Below, in pieces: positions 52,852-60,206 of a stretch of 64,000 nucleotides of DNA (position 1 is its first letter; the number at the start of each line of letters is the position of its first letter). Under the pieces are notes generated by a model. The model was not told the origin of the DNA. It was given only the letters and a program-made list of their open reading frames with translations, and searched no databases. The position numbers and the translations under genes were made by a program. Source of the DNA: Clostridiales bacterium (GTDB lineage Bacteria > Bacillota > Clostridia > Christensenellales > Borkfalkiaceae); NCBI GenBank assembly GCA_015055805.1, contig SVHN01000010.1, forward strand, positions 1-64,000, in the 5' to 3' direction.

Positions 52852-53566
52852 AGGAAGAAATTCGGTATACGAACTATTAAAGACCGATAAGGAAATAGAC
52901 AAAATTTTAGTCCAAAAAGATCTAAAAGACGACGCTAGCAAAAGACTAATAAATGTCATACGTTCACATAAAATAAAGCTTCAACCCGTCGATAAATACG
53001 TCATTGAAAAAGAGAGCGAAAGTAAACGTCATCAGGGCTTTATTGCTTACGTATCCGACTACAAATATTTTGATATCGACGACATAATTGAGGCAGGTCG
53101 TGATAAAGACGGGCTAATAGTTATTCTTAACGAAATTTTAGACCCGCACAATCTCGGCAGTATAATAAGGGTTTGTGAGTGCGCAGGTGCAGACGGTCTT
53201 ATTATAGCTAAAGATAGAAGTGCAACGGTGAGCGATACCGTTATGAGAATATCCGCCGGTGCACTAAATCACGTAAAAGTAGCGCGCGTAACAAACATTA
53301 ACAATGCGATAGACGAACTTAAAGATAACGGCTACTGGGTGTATGGCGCAGAACTTGGCGGTCAAGAGATATATAAAGCAAACCTTACAGGTAAAATTTG
53401 TCTTGTTATAGGTGGCGAAGATAGCGGAGTAAAACGCTTGACGAAAGATAAATGTGACGGAATAATCTCTATACCCATGTATGGAAAAGTTAATTCACTT
53501 AATGCGTCGGTTGCTTGCGGTATAGCAGTTTTTGAAGTTTTAAGGCAGAAAAACCTTAAAGGTTAG
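52841..53566 (+). CDS. rlmB: 23S rRNA (guanosine-2'-O-)-methyltransferase RlmB/TrmH family
   Basis: A SPOUT-class RNA 2'-O-methyltransferase of 241 residues with an N-terminal RNA-binding domain (EGRNSVYELLKTD) and a knotted SAM domain: ILDPHNLGSIIRVCE, LVIGGEDSGVKRL and IPMYGKVNSLNASVACGIAV. The order mrnC-rlmB-sigH is conserved in Firmicutes. Confidence 0.92.
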   Translation: MKVEGRNSVYELLKTDKEIDKILVQKDLKDDASKRLINVIRSHKIKLQPVDKYVIEKESESKRHQGFIAYVSDYKYFDIDDIIEAGRDKDGLIVILNEILDPHNLGSIIRVCECAGADGLIIAKDRSATVSDTVMRISAGALNHVKVARVTNINNAIDELKDNGYWVYGAELGGQEIYKANLTGKICLVIGGEDSGVKRLTKDKCDGIISIPMYGKVNSLNASVACGIAVFEVLRQKNLKG

Positions 53567-53584
53567 ACGCGTCAAGGGGGAATT

Positions 53585-54175
53585 ATGTTGGGTTTATCCA
53601 AACATACAGATGAAGAACTTGTAATTTTAGCCAAAGAAAACGAGCAAGCAAGCGAAGAACTTATTAATAGATACACAAAGATAATTAAATCCATTGCGAA
53701 TAAGTATTATCTCGTTGGTTACGACGAAAAAGATATTTTGCAAGAAGGATATATTGCGCTACTTAAAGCAATAATGAGTTATAACGGTGAATCATCGTTT
53801 AAGGCTTTTTTCTATAAATGTTTAATAAATAAGATTTATACGCTTATAAAAAGTTCAAACAGTCTAAAAAACAAACCGCTAAATAATTATGTTTCCTTAA
53901 ACGGTTATACTGACGGTGATAACGATAAAAGCGAAATAATTATGGACTCAGAATTCGGTCCGGAAGACGCTTATATAAACGGCGAGGCAGAGAAAGAGTT
54001 TTTGAGTTTAATAGAAAATTGCCTTAGTAAACTCGAATATAGAATTATAAAATTATACGTTCAGGGCTTTTCTTATTCGGCGATTGCAAAAAGCATAGGA
54101 AAGACTGAAAAGTCAATCGACAATGCACTTCAGCGTGCAAGAAAGAAAATTTTGACGAAAATAAACCAAAAATAA
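53585..54175 (+). CDS. sigH: Sporulation/transition-state sigma factor, SigH type
   Basis: 196 residues: sigma region 2 (TDEELVILAKENEQ, YYLVGYDEKDILQEGYIALL, SSFKAFFYKCL), the SigH-type linker (LNNYVSLNG) and region 4 HTH (LSKLEYRIIKLYVQGFSYSA, IGKTEKSIDNALQRARKK). SigH starts the sporulation cascade. The place directly after rlmB matches Bacillus. A GGGGG tract lies upstream of ATG. It is somewhat shorter than Bacillus SigH. Confidence 0.87.
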   Translation: MLGLSKHTDEELVILAKENEQASEELINRYTKIIKSIANKYYLVGYDEKDILQEGYIALLKAIMSYNGESSFKAFFYKCLINKIYTLIKSSNSLKNKPLNNYVSLNGYTDGDNDKSEIIMDSEFGPEDAYINGEAEKEFLSLIENCLSKLEYRIIKLYVQGFSYSAIAKSIGKTEKSIDNALQRARKKILTKINQK

Positions 54176-54184
54176 AGGTGAAAA

Positions 54185-55792
54185 ATGGCGTACTTAGCGT
54201 TATACAGAAAATATCGTCCGTCTACGTTTCAAGGTCTTATCGGCCAAGAACACGTTGTAAAAACACTTGTCAATCAGATAGAAAGTGACAGGCTTGGTCA
54301 TGCATATCTTTTTACAGGTACACGCGGAACGGGTAAAACGTCTGCCGCAAAAATTTTTGCAAAGGCAATAAACTGTCTTGATCCACAAAACGGTTCGCCG
54401 TGCGGGAAATGTGAGGCGTGTAAGGCACTTTCTGATTCTTCAAATATTGACGTAATCGAGATAGACGCAGCCTCAAACAACGGTGTAAACGAGATAAGAG
54501 AGCTTAGAGAAAAGGTACAGTATCCGCCGGTTTCTTGTAAGTATAAAGTTTATATAGTTGACGAAGTTCATATGCTAACGGGCGCAGCGTTTAACGCTCT
54601 TCTTAAAACTTTGGAAGAACCGCCAAAGCACGCTATGTTTATACTTGCAACTACTGAAGTTCATAAAATTCCAGCAACTATTCTTTCTCGTTGCATGCGT
54701 TTTGATTTTAGGTTAATACCTGCTGAAAGAATAGCCGCACTTATTAGTGAAATTTACGACGAGCAAGGGAAAAAATACGACAAAGAAGCCGTTATGGCTA
54801 TAGCTAAGGCAGGTGAAGGGAGTATTCGTGACGCGCTATCTATTGCAGATATCGCCTTGTCGTATGGAACGGGTAAACTTACTTACGACGACGTTATGGA
54901 TATACTCGGATCGTCAAATTCAGAAACGCTTAACGAGTTCGTTAAAAATATTTTAGACGGTAATTCTAGCGCGGTTTTGGAGAGTATTGAAACGTTATGT
55001 TCGCTTGGAAAAAGCATGGGCGTTTTAACTAAGGACGTAACGGCAATGGTTCGCGACTTGTTAGTTGTTAAAACCTGTGATAATTCCAAGGAAATTCTTG
55101 CTTTACCCGAGATTAAATTTAACGCTTATAAATCACTCGTGGATAACGTTAGCGAAGAAAGGTTGTTGCGCATTTTAGAAGTCTTTGCAGAAGCCGAAAA
55201 TTCATTAAAGTTCACAAATCACCCAAGAGTGGTTTTTGAAACGGCGGCGATAAAGGCGTCTAGACCTGATTCAGATTATAACATTGAGGCACTTTTAGCA
55301 AGGATTAAAACTTTAGAAGAAAAAATCAAAAACGGCAATTTTACTGTCGCTGAAGTTAAAAACGCAGTAGAACCAGCAAATATACCGACTAAAGATATTC
55401 AACCTGATTTAAAAAAGATTGAGGAAGAAAAAGTAGTAGAGATTAAAAAAGAAGATAAAATTCCTATAAATTCCGTAACAGCTGATGAATTAAGGGGTAA
55501 ACTTTTATTTAATTTAAGGCGTATCGGAAGTGAAATGCTTTGGAATATTTTACAAAACGTAGAACTTAACGTTCGCGGCAACGTTTTGGAGTTTGTTTGT
55601 ACTAACGAAGCAGATATTGAACTTATTGATTCGGCGCATACTAAGGAAAGATTGAATCAGGCCTTAGAAGAGTTTTTACCGTGTGAATACAGCGTAAAAC
55701 TCTCTGCTGAAGAAAAGTCTTTGGACGAAGTTGATAAAGCTACGGACAGAATTAAACAGATATTTGGTGACGATATAGTCATTATAAAATAA
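54185..55792 (+). CDS. dnaX: DNA polymerase III gamma/tau subunit
   Basis: The clamp-loader ATPase. 535 residues: YRKYRPSTFQGLIGQEHV, Walker A GTRGTGKTSAAK, zinc Cys in CLDPQNGSPCGKCEAC, Walker B VDEVHMLTGAAFN, the SRC motif LSRCMRFDF, then domain III and a charged C-terminal (tau) part from about residue 380. An A AAA AAG heptamer lies in the zero frame at 55411-55417; a -1 shift would read one GAT codon and then TGA 55420-55422. See the findings. It is followed by ybaB and recR as in most bacteria. Confidence 0.94.
   Translation: MAYLALYRKYRPSTFQGLIGQEHVVKTLVNQIESDRLGHAYLFTGTRGTGKTSAAKIFAKAINCLDPQNGSPCGKCEACKALSDSSNIDVIEIDAASNNGVNEIRELREKVQYPPVSCKYKVYIVDEVHMLTGAAFNALLKTLEEPPKHAMFILATTEVHKIPATILSRCMRFDFRLIPAERIAALISEIYDEQGKKYDKEAVMAIAKAGEGSIRDALSIADIALSYGTGKLTYDDVMDILGSSNSETLNEFVKNILDGNSSAVLESIETLCSLGKSMGVLTKDVTAMVRDLLVVKTCDNSKEILALPEIKFNAYKSLVDNVSEERLLRILEVFAEAENSLKFTNHPRVVFETAAIKASRPDSDYNIEALLARIKTLEEKIKNGNFTVAEVKNAVEPANIPTKDIQPDLKKIEEEKVVEIKKEDKIPINSVTADELRGKLLFNLRRIGSEMLWNILQNVELNVRGNVLEFVCTNEADIELIDSAHTKERLNQALEEFLPCEYSVKLSAEEKSLDEVDKATDRIKQIFGDDIVIIK
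55411..55422 (+). promoter_or_regulatory. Possible -1 frameshift site in dnaX
   Basis: TTA AAA AAG ATT is read in frame. The slippery A_AAA_AAG is the one used by E. coli dnaX, and slippage would give K-K-D-stop after 412 residues. I see neither an upstream Shine-Dalgarno-like stimulator nor a strong downstream hairpin. Confidence 0.35.
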
Positions 55793-55817
55793 ATTCATAA
55801 TAAAGGAGAATATAAAT

Positions 55818-56156
55818 ATGGCATACAGAGGTGGCGGATTCGGTGGTTTCGGCGGTGGCGGAAACCAAATGCAGAACCTAATGAAACAGGCGCAAAAAAT
55901 GCAGGAAGAAATGCAGAGAGCGCAAGCAGAACTTGAAGAACTTGAAGTTGAAGGCACGGCAGGCGGTGGACTTGTTAAAGTTACTATGACTGCAAAAAAG
56001 GTTGTAAATAGCGTTGCGATTGATCCGAACGCCGTAGATATGGACGATTTAACAATGTTAGAAGATCTTATCGTGGCAGCTCTTAACGACGGTTACGGCA
56101 AGGCTGATAAAGTTTGTAATGAAAAAATGGGCGCATTTGGCGGTTTAGGTTTATAA
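55818..56156 (+). CDS. ybaB: YbaB/EbfC nucleoid-associated protein
   Basis: A 112-residue DNA-binding protein. The Gly-rich start (MAYRGGGFGGFGGGG) is unusual but the rest is standard: NLMKQAQKMQEEMQRAQAEL, VEGTAGGGLVKVTMTAKKVV, LEDLIVAALNDGY. It sits between dnaX and recR. Confidence 0.94.
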   Translation: MAYRGGGFGGFGGGGNQMQNLMKQAQKMQEEMQRAQAELEELEVEGTAGGGLVKVTMTAKKVVNSVAIDPNAVDMDDLTMLEDLIVAALNDGYGKADKVCNEKMGAFGGLGL

Positions 56157-56157
56157 A

Positions 56158-56751
56158 ATGAAGGTTTATATCGAGCCTATCGGTAGATTAATCAACGAAT
56201 TTTCTAAACTTCCAGGTGTTGGTGCAAAAACTGCTCAAAGATTTGCGTACAAAGTTGTTAATATGAGCGAAGAAGAAGCGAAAGTTTTTGCTGATGCAAT
56301 AATTAACGTTAAGAAAAACGTTCATTACTGTAAGGTGTGTGGAAACTTTTCCGAAGGTGACGTGTGTGAAATATGCACGCACCGCGATAGCGATACTATT
56401 TGTGTTGTTAAAGAACCAAAGGACGTTATTGCTATTGAAAAACTCAATGAATTTAACGGCGTGTATCACGTTTTGCACGGAACTATTTCGCCGCTTGACA
56501 GTATAGGACCTAACGATATTAATATTAAAGGTTTGTTAGAACGTATATCAAAGGGTGGGGTAAACGAAGTTATAATGGCTACTAATCCCGACGTTGAAGG
56601 CGAAGCAACGGCAATGTATATATCAAATCTATTGAAGCCTTTGGGGATTAAGGTCACTCGTCTTGCTCACGGTATACCTATCGGAACAGACTTAGAGTAC
56701 GCTGATGAAGTTAGTCTAGCAAGAGCGTTTGTTGATCGCAAAACGCTATAA
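56158..56751 (+). CDS. recR: Recombination protein RecR
   Basis: Acts with RecO and RecF in gap repair. 197 residues: helix-hairpin-helix LPGVGAKTAQRFAYKV, the four-Cys zinc finger CKVCGNFSEGDVCEIC, Toprim domain (CVVKEPKDVIAIEK, ATNPDVEGEATAMYI) and the C-terminal Walker-like GIPIGTDLEYADEVSL. It starts 1 nt after ybaB. Confidence 0.95.
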   Translation: MKVYIEPIGRLINEFSKLPGVGAKTAQRFAYKVVNMSEEEAKVFADAIINVKKNVHYCKVCGNFSEGDVCEICTHRDSDTICVVKEPKDVIAIEKLNEFNGVYHVLHGTISPLDSIGPNDINIKGLLERISKGGVNEVIMATNPDVEGEATAMYISNLLKPLGIKVTRLAHGIPIGTDLEYADEVSLARAFVDRKTL

Positions 56752-56769
56752 CAATTATAGGAGAAACGG

Positions 56770-57729
56770 ATGAAAATATCTGTACTAGGCTGTGGAAGAT
56801 GGGGCTCGTTTATCGGGTGGTATCTCGTAAACAACGGACACGACGTTGTGCAATGGGGTACGGAAGGTAATTACACCTACGATATACTTAAAAACACGGG
56901 CAGAAACGAATATGTCGAACTTGATAAACGAATAAATCTTACTTCGGATTTAAAATTCGCAGTCGAAAATAGCGAAATTATTATAATATCAATAAGTGCG
57001 CAAGGCTTAAGAAATTTTATGCAGCGCGTCACGGAATATGACGTTAGTGATAAAATTTTCGTGCTTTGCATGAAAGGTATTGAAACGACCACCGGCAAAC
57101 GACTATCAGAAGTTGTTATCGAAAGTGGTGTAAAAAAAGATAGCGTAGCCGTTTGGGTTGGACCGGGGCACATACAAGCCTTCGTAAAAGGTCTGCCTAA
57201 TTGTATGGTGATTGACGGATATAATAAAGACTTGGTTAAATATCTTGCCGATAATTTCCGTAGTCAAACCATAAGGTTTTATTATGGCGACGACGTAATA
57301 GGTAGTGAGATCGGCGCAGCAGCAAAAAACGTTATGGGTATTGCCGCGGGAATGCTTGACGGGGGTGGATATACCACGCTGAAAGGTCCGCTTATGGCAA
57401 GAGGCGCAAGAGAGGTTGCTAGGCTAATTAAGGCTATGGGCGGAAGTGAGTTGTCTGCTTACGGATTATGTCATTTAGGTGATTACGAAACAACGCTTTT
57501 TTCGGAGTATTCAAACAACCGTAATTTTGGTGAAAAGTACGTCAAAGGCGAAAAGTTTGAAAAACTTGCAGAAGGCGTCAGCACGGCAAAAGCCATGCGC
57601 GAACTAGGACAAAAATATAACGTTGATTTACCTATAACAAATGCTGTTTATTCGATTATTTATGAGAATAAACAACCTATGAAAGTATTTTTAGAACTGT
57701 TTGGTCGTAGTACAAGAACCGAATTTTAA
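56770..57729 (+). CDS. gpsA: Glycerol-3-phosphate dehydrogenase [NAD(P)+]
   Basis: Makes sn-glycerol-3-phosphate for phospholipids. 319 residues: the Rossmann loop VLGCGRWGSFIGWYL (usual GAGSWG), ISAQGLRNFM, VLCMKGIE, VWVGPGHIQAF, catalytic Lys in GAAAKNVMGIAAGM, and ARGAREVARL. The N-terminal loop is slightly divergent. GGAG precedes ATG; a strong terminator follows. Confidence 0.9.
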   Translation: MKISVLGCGRWGSFIGWYLVNNGHDVVQWGTEGNYTYDILKNTGRNEYVELDKRINLTSDLKFAVENSEIIIISISAQGLRNFMQRVTEYDVSDKIFVLCMKGIETTTGKRLSEVVIESGVKKDSVAVWVGPGHIQAFVKGLPNCMVIDGYNKDLVKYLADNFRSQTIRFYYGDDVIGSEIGAAAKNVMGIAAGMLDGGGYTTLKGPLMARGAREVARLIKAMGGSELSAYGLCHLGDYETTLFSEYSNNRNFGEKYVKGEKFEKLAEGVSTAKAMRELGQKYNVDLPITNAVYSIIYENKQPMKVFLELFGRSTRTEF

Positions 57730-57741
57730 TTTGTAAAAACC

Positions 57742-57773
57742 AAAAATGGTCGGAATTTTTCCGACCATTTTTT
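57742..57773. terminator. Bidirectional terminator
   Basis: AAAAATGGTCGGAA and TTCCGACCATTTTT form a 14-bp stem between the convergent gpsA and WYL genes. Confidence 0.88.
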
Positions 57774-58698
57774 ACTTGTAGTTATTTATAATTTCTTCCG
57801 TACATTTTTTAATTTCCTCTCTAAGCGATTGCGGCTCTAAAACTTTTATTCCACCGCCATAACCCATAATTTTATTAATTAACCCTTTATCGTGCGGAAG
57901 TTTAACCGACGCTATAAACTTACCGTTTGAAAGCTTAACGTTCTCAATACCAAGCCACTCTTCAACGTCAGAAACTATGGACTTATCTATTTCCATAACT
58001 ACGTCAATGCAATCAAGGTTTTCCTGCCAAAAATCAAGGGGGAGATCCATTTTAGATAAATCTTGGCGTATAAACGTTTCGTTCGTGACCGTTGCTTGTT
58101 CAATTCGTCCAGTCTTAAAAAATCTAAACTCGTTTCTAAGGTCGCAATAGGCGTAGACGTACCACAAACCTTGCTTAAACACTATGACGTGCGGTTCGAT
58201 TAAACGTTCGGTGACGTCGCCGTTTCTATCGTGGTATCTTATAAAAAGTTTTTTGTTTTCTTCGATACTTTTTTGTAGGACGGCGAGTTTACTCTTGTAT
58301 CCAACGGCGTCGCCCCAAGGACCGGCATCAATTATAAGATTACCGCTTTTTATGTTAAGACCGCTAGATTCGTTTTTTACGGCTGATTTAAGTTTGTTTA
58401 TCGCGCTGTCAAGCACTTTGTTTGGAACGCTTGAATTGATAGCGTTTAGGGCGTTGATTGTCTGCTCAAATTCTTTTACCGTCATAAATGACGAAGAAAA
58501 CTTATATGTATCAACTATTGCAAAACCGCCTTGATTACCCCTTATGGTGTATAAGGGCACGCCTGCCATTTCTAAACAGTTTATGTAACGGTGAATACTT
58601 CTTACGCTTACTTCAAATTTTTCTGCAAGATACTTTGCTTTAACACATTTTTTCGACAAAAGTTCAAATAATATTCCAAGCATTATTTCGTATTTCAT
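57772..58698 (-). CDS. HTH-WYL transcriptional regulator (YafY-like)
   Basis: 308 residues: an N-terminal winged HTH of the HTH_11/DeoR type (VKAKYLAEKFEVSVRSIHRY), the following wing VPLYTIRGNQGGFAI, and a C-terminal WYL domain (about 135-215: LFIRYHDRNGDVTERLIEPH, GLWYVYAYCDLRNEFRFFKT) with WCX-like end. WYL domains bind ligands or nucleic acids. ATG 58698 has AAAGGAG 11 nt upstream, so the longer frame from 58782 is rejected. Confidence 0.85.
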   Translation of the reverse strand: MKYEIMLGILFELLSKKCVKAKYLAEKFEVSVRSIHRYINCLEMAGVPLYTIRGNQGGFAIVDTYKFSSSFMTVKEFEQTINALNAINSSVPNKVLDSAINKLKSAVKNESSGLNIKSGNLIIDAGPWGDAVGYKSKLAVLQKSIEENKKLFIRYHDRNGDVTERLIEPHVIVFKQGLWYVYAYCDLRNEFRFFKTGRIEQATVTNETFIRQDLSKMDLPLDFWQENLDCIDVVMEIDKSIVSDVEEWLGIENVKLSNGKFIASVKLPHDKGLINKIMGYGGGIKVLEPQSLREEIKKCTEEIINNYK

Positions 58699-58723
58699 AA
58701 TATATTTTACTCCTTTTATACGT

Positions 58724-58752
58724 ATTTTAATATATACGATAAGTATTGTCAA
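58724..58752 (-). promoter_or_regulatory. Promoter of the WYL gene
   Basis: On the minus strand TTGACA (58747-58752), a 17-bp spacer and TAAAAT (58724-58729). Confidence 0.7.
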
Positions 58753-58776
58753 GCGAATAGAAAAACTTTTCAAATA

Positions 58777-58809
58777 TGACAAGCATATGTCAATTTTAGT
58801 TGATATAAT
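58777..58809 (+). promoter_or_regulatory. Operator and extended -10 promoter of the 80-residue gene
   Basis: TGACA-AGCATA-TGTCA (58777-58792) is an inverted repeat lying where the -35 element would be. TGA-TATAAT (58801-58809) is an extended -10. The neighbouring WYL regulator is the obvious candidate to bind it (inference). Confidence 0.45.
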
Positions 58810-58833
58810 TAACGTGTAAAAGGGAGATTTAAT

Positions 58834-59076
58834 ATGATAGAAAAGATTATTAAACTATTTTTTGTAAAAGAAAAAGTTGAAAATAAGGATAGAAGAATTA
58901 CCGTTATTAAAGAAAGGAAAGTATCGGATTTTAGAGAGATGTTAAAAAAGGAAATTTACTTAAATGAAAATAATCCTGAAAACGAAAAAACTTGCCTTTC
59001 AGGATATTTTGAAAATATTAAAAGTTTATATGGTTTTAGAGTGGAAAATTCTACTTCTTTGCGTAGTCTGCGATAA
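58834..59076 (+). CDS. Small unknown protein
   Basis: 80 residues, highly charged, with no membrane segment or motif I recognise (MIEKIIKLFFVKEKVENKDR at the start, ending TSLRSLR). AAGGGAG lies 7 nt before ATG and an extended -10 promoter lies upstream, so it is probably a real gene. Its last 26 bp overlap the convergent murG end. Divergent from the WYL gene, so it may be its target. Confidence 0.5.
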   Translation: MIEKIIKLFFVKEKVENKDRRITVIKERKVSDFREMLKKEIYLNENNPENEKTCLSGYFENIKSLYGFRVENSTSLRSLR

Positions 59077-60106
59077 CTCTTGATATATGCCTACTAGCAT
59101 CTTTTACGGGGAACTTTTCAAAGTTTCTTGATAAATTATAGCGGTTTGCATATATAGAATTTATTGCAAGTGTTAGTGATTCGGGTGATAGGTTTTCTTG
59201 TTGTAAAACCGTCGCTAACCCTTGTTTTTGAAAATATGCTGCGTTTAATATTTGGTCACCCCTTGACGCGCCTTTTGGGAGAGGAATTAATACGCAAGGA
59301 ATTTTTAGGCTCATTAGTTCGAATAGCGTGTTAGAACCCGCTCGTGATACGCAAACAGATGCAACGGCAAAAGCGTTTTCGATTTTATTCATAAACTCCG
59401 TTTGGAAATATCCTTTCGGAGTTTTTTCGTTTATAAGATTGTTTTTTCCGCAGATATGGATTATATCGTACTTAGGCAGAAGGTCGCTAAGTGCTAGGCG
59501 GAGAGTGTCGTTAATTATTTTTGCGCCTTGACTGCCACCAGTAACTAGAAGTATAGGTTTATTTCCTTTAAATCCAAATGAATCTAAAACTTCGTTTTTA
59601 GTAACGGAAAAAAGAGATTTTCTAAGTGGTGAGCCGCAGAACTCACCGTTTTTAATAGTCTTTGCTGTTTCAGGAAAAGAAGTTAAAACCTTTTTGCAAT
59701 ACTTTGCGCTTATTTTGTTTGCTAATCCAACCGTATAGTCGCTTTCGTGCGCTATTACGGGAATTTTACGTTTATTTGCAGCAATAACCGTTGGAACGGA
59801 AACGTAACCGCCTTTAGAAAATACTACGTCTGGTTTAATCTCGTCGAGTATTTTTCCGGCTCTTATTACGCCACTAATAACCTTAAACGGCATTTTTAAA
59901 TTTTTAGTTAAAGATTGCCTATCGAGTTTTGCGCACGGTACAGAATAGTAAGGGATGTCGGTGTTTTCAATAATTTGCCGTTCTATTCCGTTTTCGCTAC
60001 CGATATAGTAAATTTTATCAAAATCGTTTTTGATATAGGGCAGGAGTGCTAAGTGCGGCGTACAATGCCCAGCAGTTCCACCACCCGTTAAAATTATTGT
60101 TGCCAT
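59051..60106 (-). CDS. murG: UDP-GlcNAc:lipid I N-acetylglucosaminyltransferase MurG
   Basis: Makes lipid II on the inner face of the membrane. 351 residues: TGGGTAGHCTPHLAL, FSKGGYVSVPTVIAA, HESDYTVGLANK, VTGGSQGAKIIND, SRAGSNTLFELMSLKIPCVL and the nucleotide-binding GDQILNAAYF. The usual HEQN reads HESD. It is alone, not in the usual dcw cluster, and no ribosome binding site is visible before ATG 60106. Confidence 0.9.
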   Translation of the reverse strand: MATIILTGGGTAGHCTPHLALLPYIKNDFDKIYYIGSENGIERQIIENTDIPYYSVPCAKLDRQSLTKNLKMPFKVISGVIRAGKILDEIKPDVVFSKGGYVSVPTVIAANKRKIPVIAHESDYTVGLANKISAKYCKKVLTSFPETAKTIKNGEFCGSPLRKSLFSVTKNEVLDSFGFKGNKPILLVTGGSQGAKIINDTLRLALSDLLPKYDIIHICGKNNLINEKTPKGYFQTEFMNKIENAFAVASVCVSRAGSNTLFELMSLKIPCVLIPLPKGASRGDQILNAAYFQKQGLATVLQQENLSPESLTLAINSIYANRYNLSRNFEKFPVKDASRHISRVIADYAKK

Positions 60107-60156
60107 ACATTATATATATGCGTAAAAAATATAAATGGTATACAATATAAAATTAT

Positions 60157-60192
60157 AAAAAAAGTGTGCTGATTTTATTCAGCACACTTTTT
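60157..60192 (-). terminator. Terminator of the large surface-protein gene
   Basis: On the minus strand AAAAAGTGTGCTGA and TCAGCACACTTTTTTT pair over about 14 bp with a trailing T-run. Confidence 0.85.
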
Positions 60193-60206
60193 GACCTTAG
60201 TTTTTA

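Noticed and set aside
55441..55460. Second A-run in dnaX as a frameshift site
   Set aside because: The run reads ATT AAA AAA GAA, so the A_AAA_AAG heptamer is not in the zero frame.
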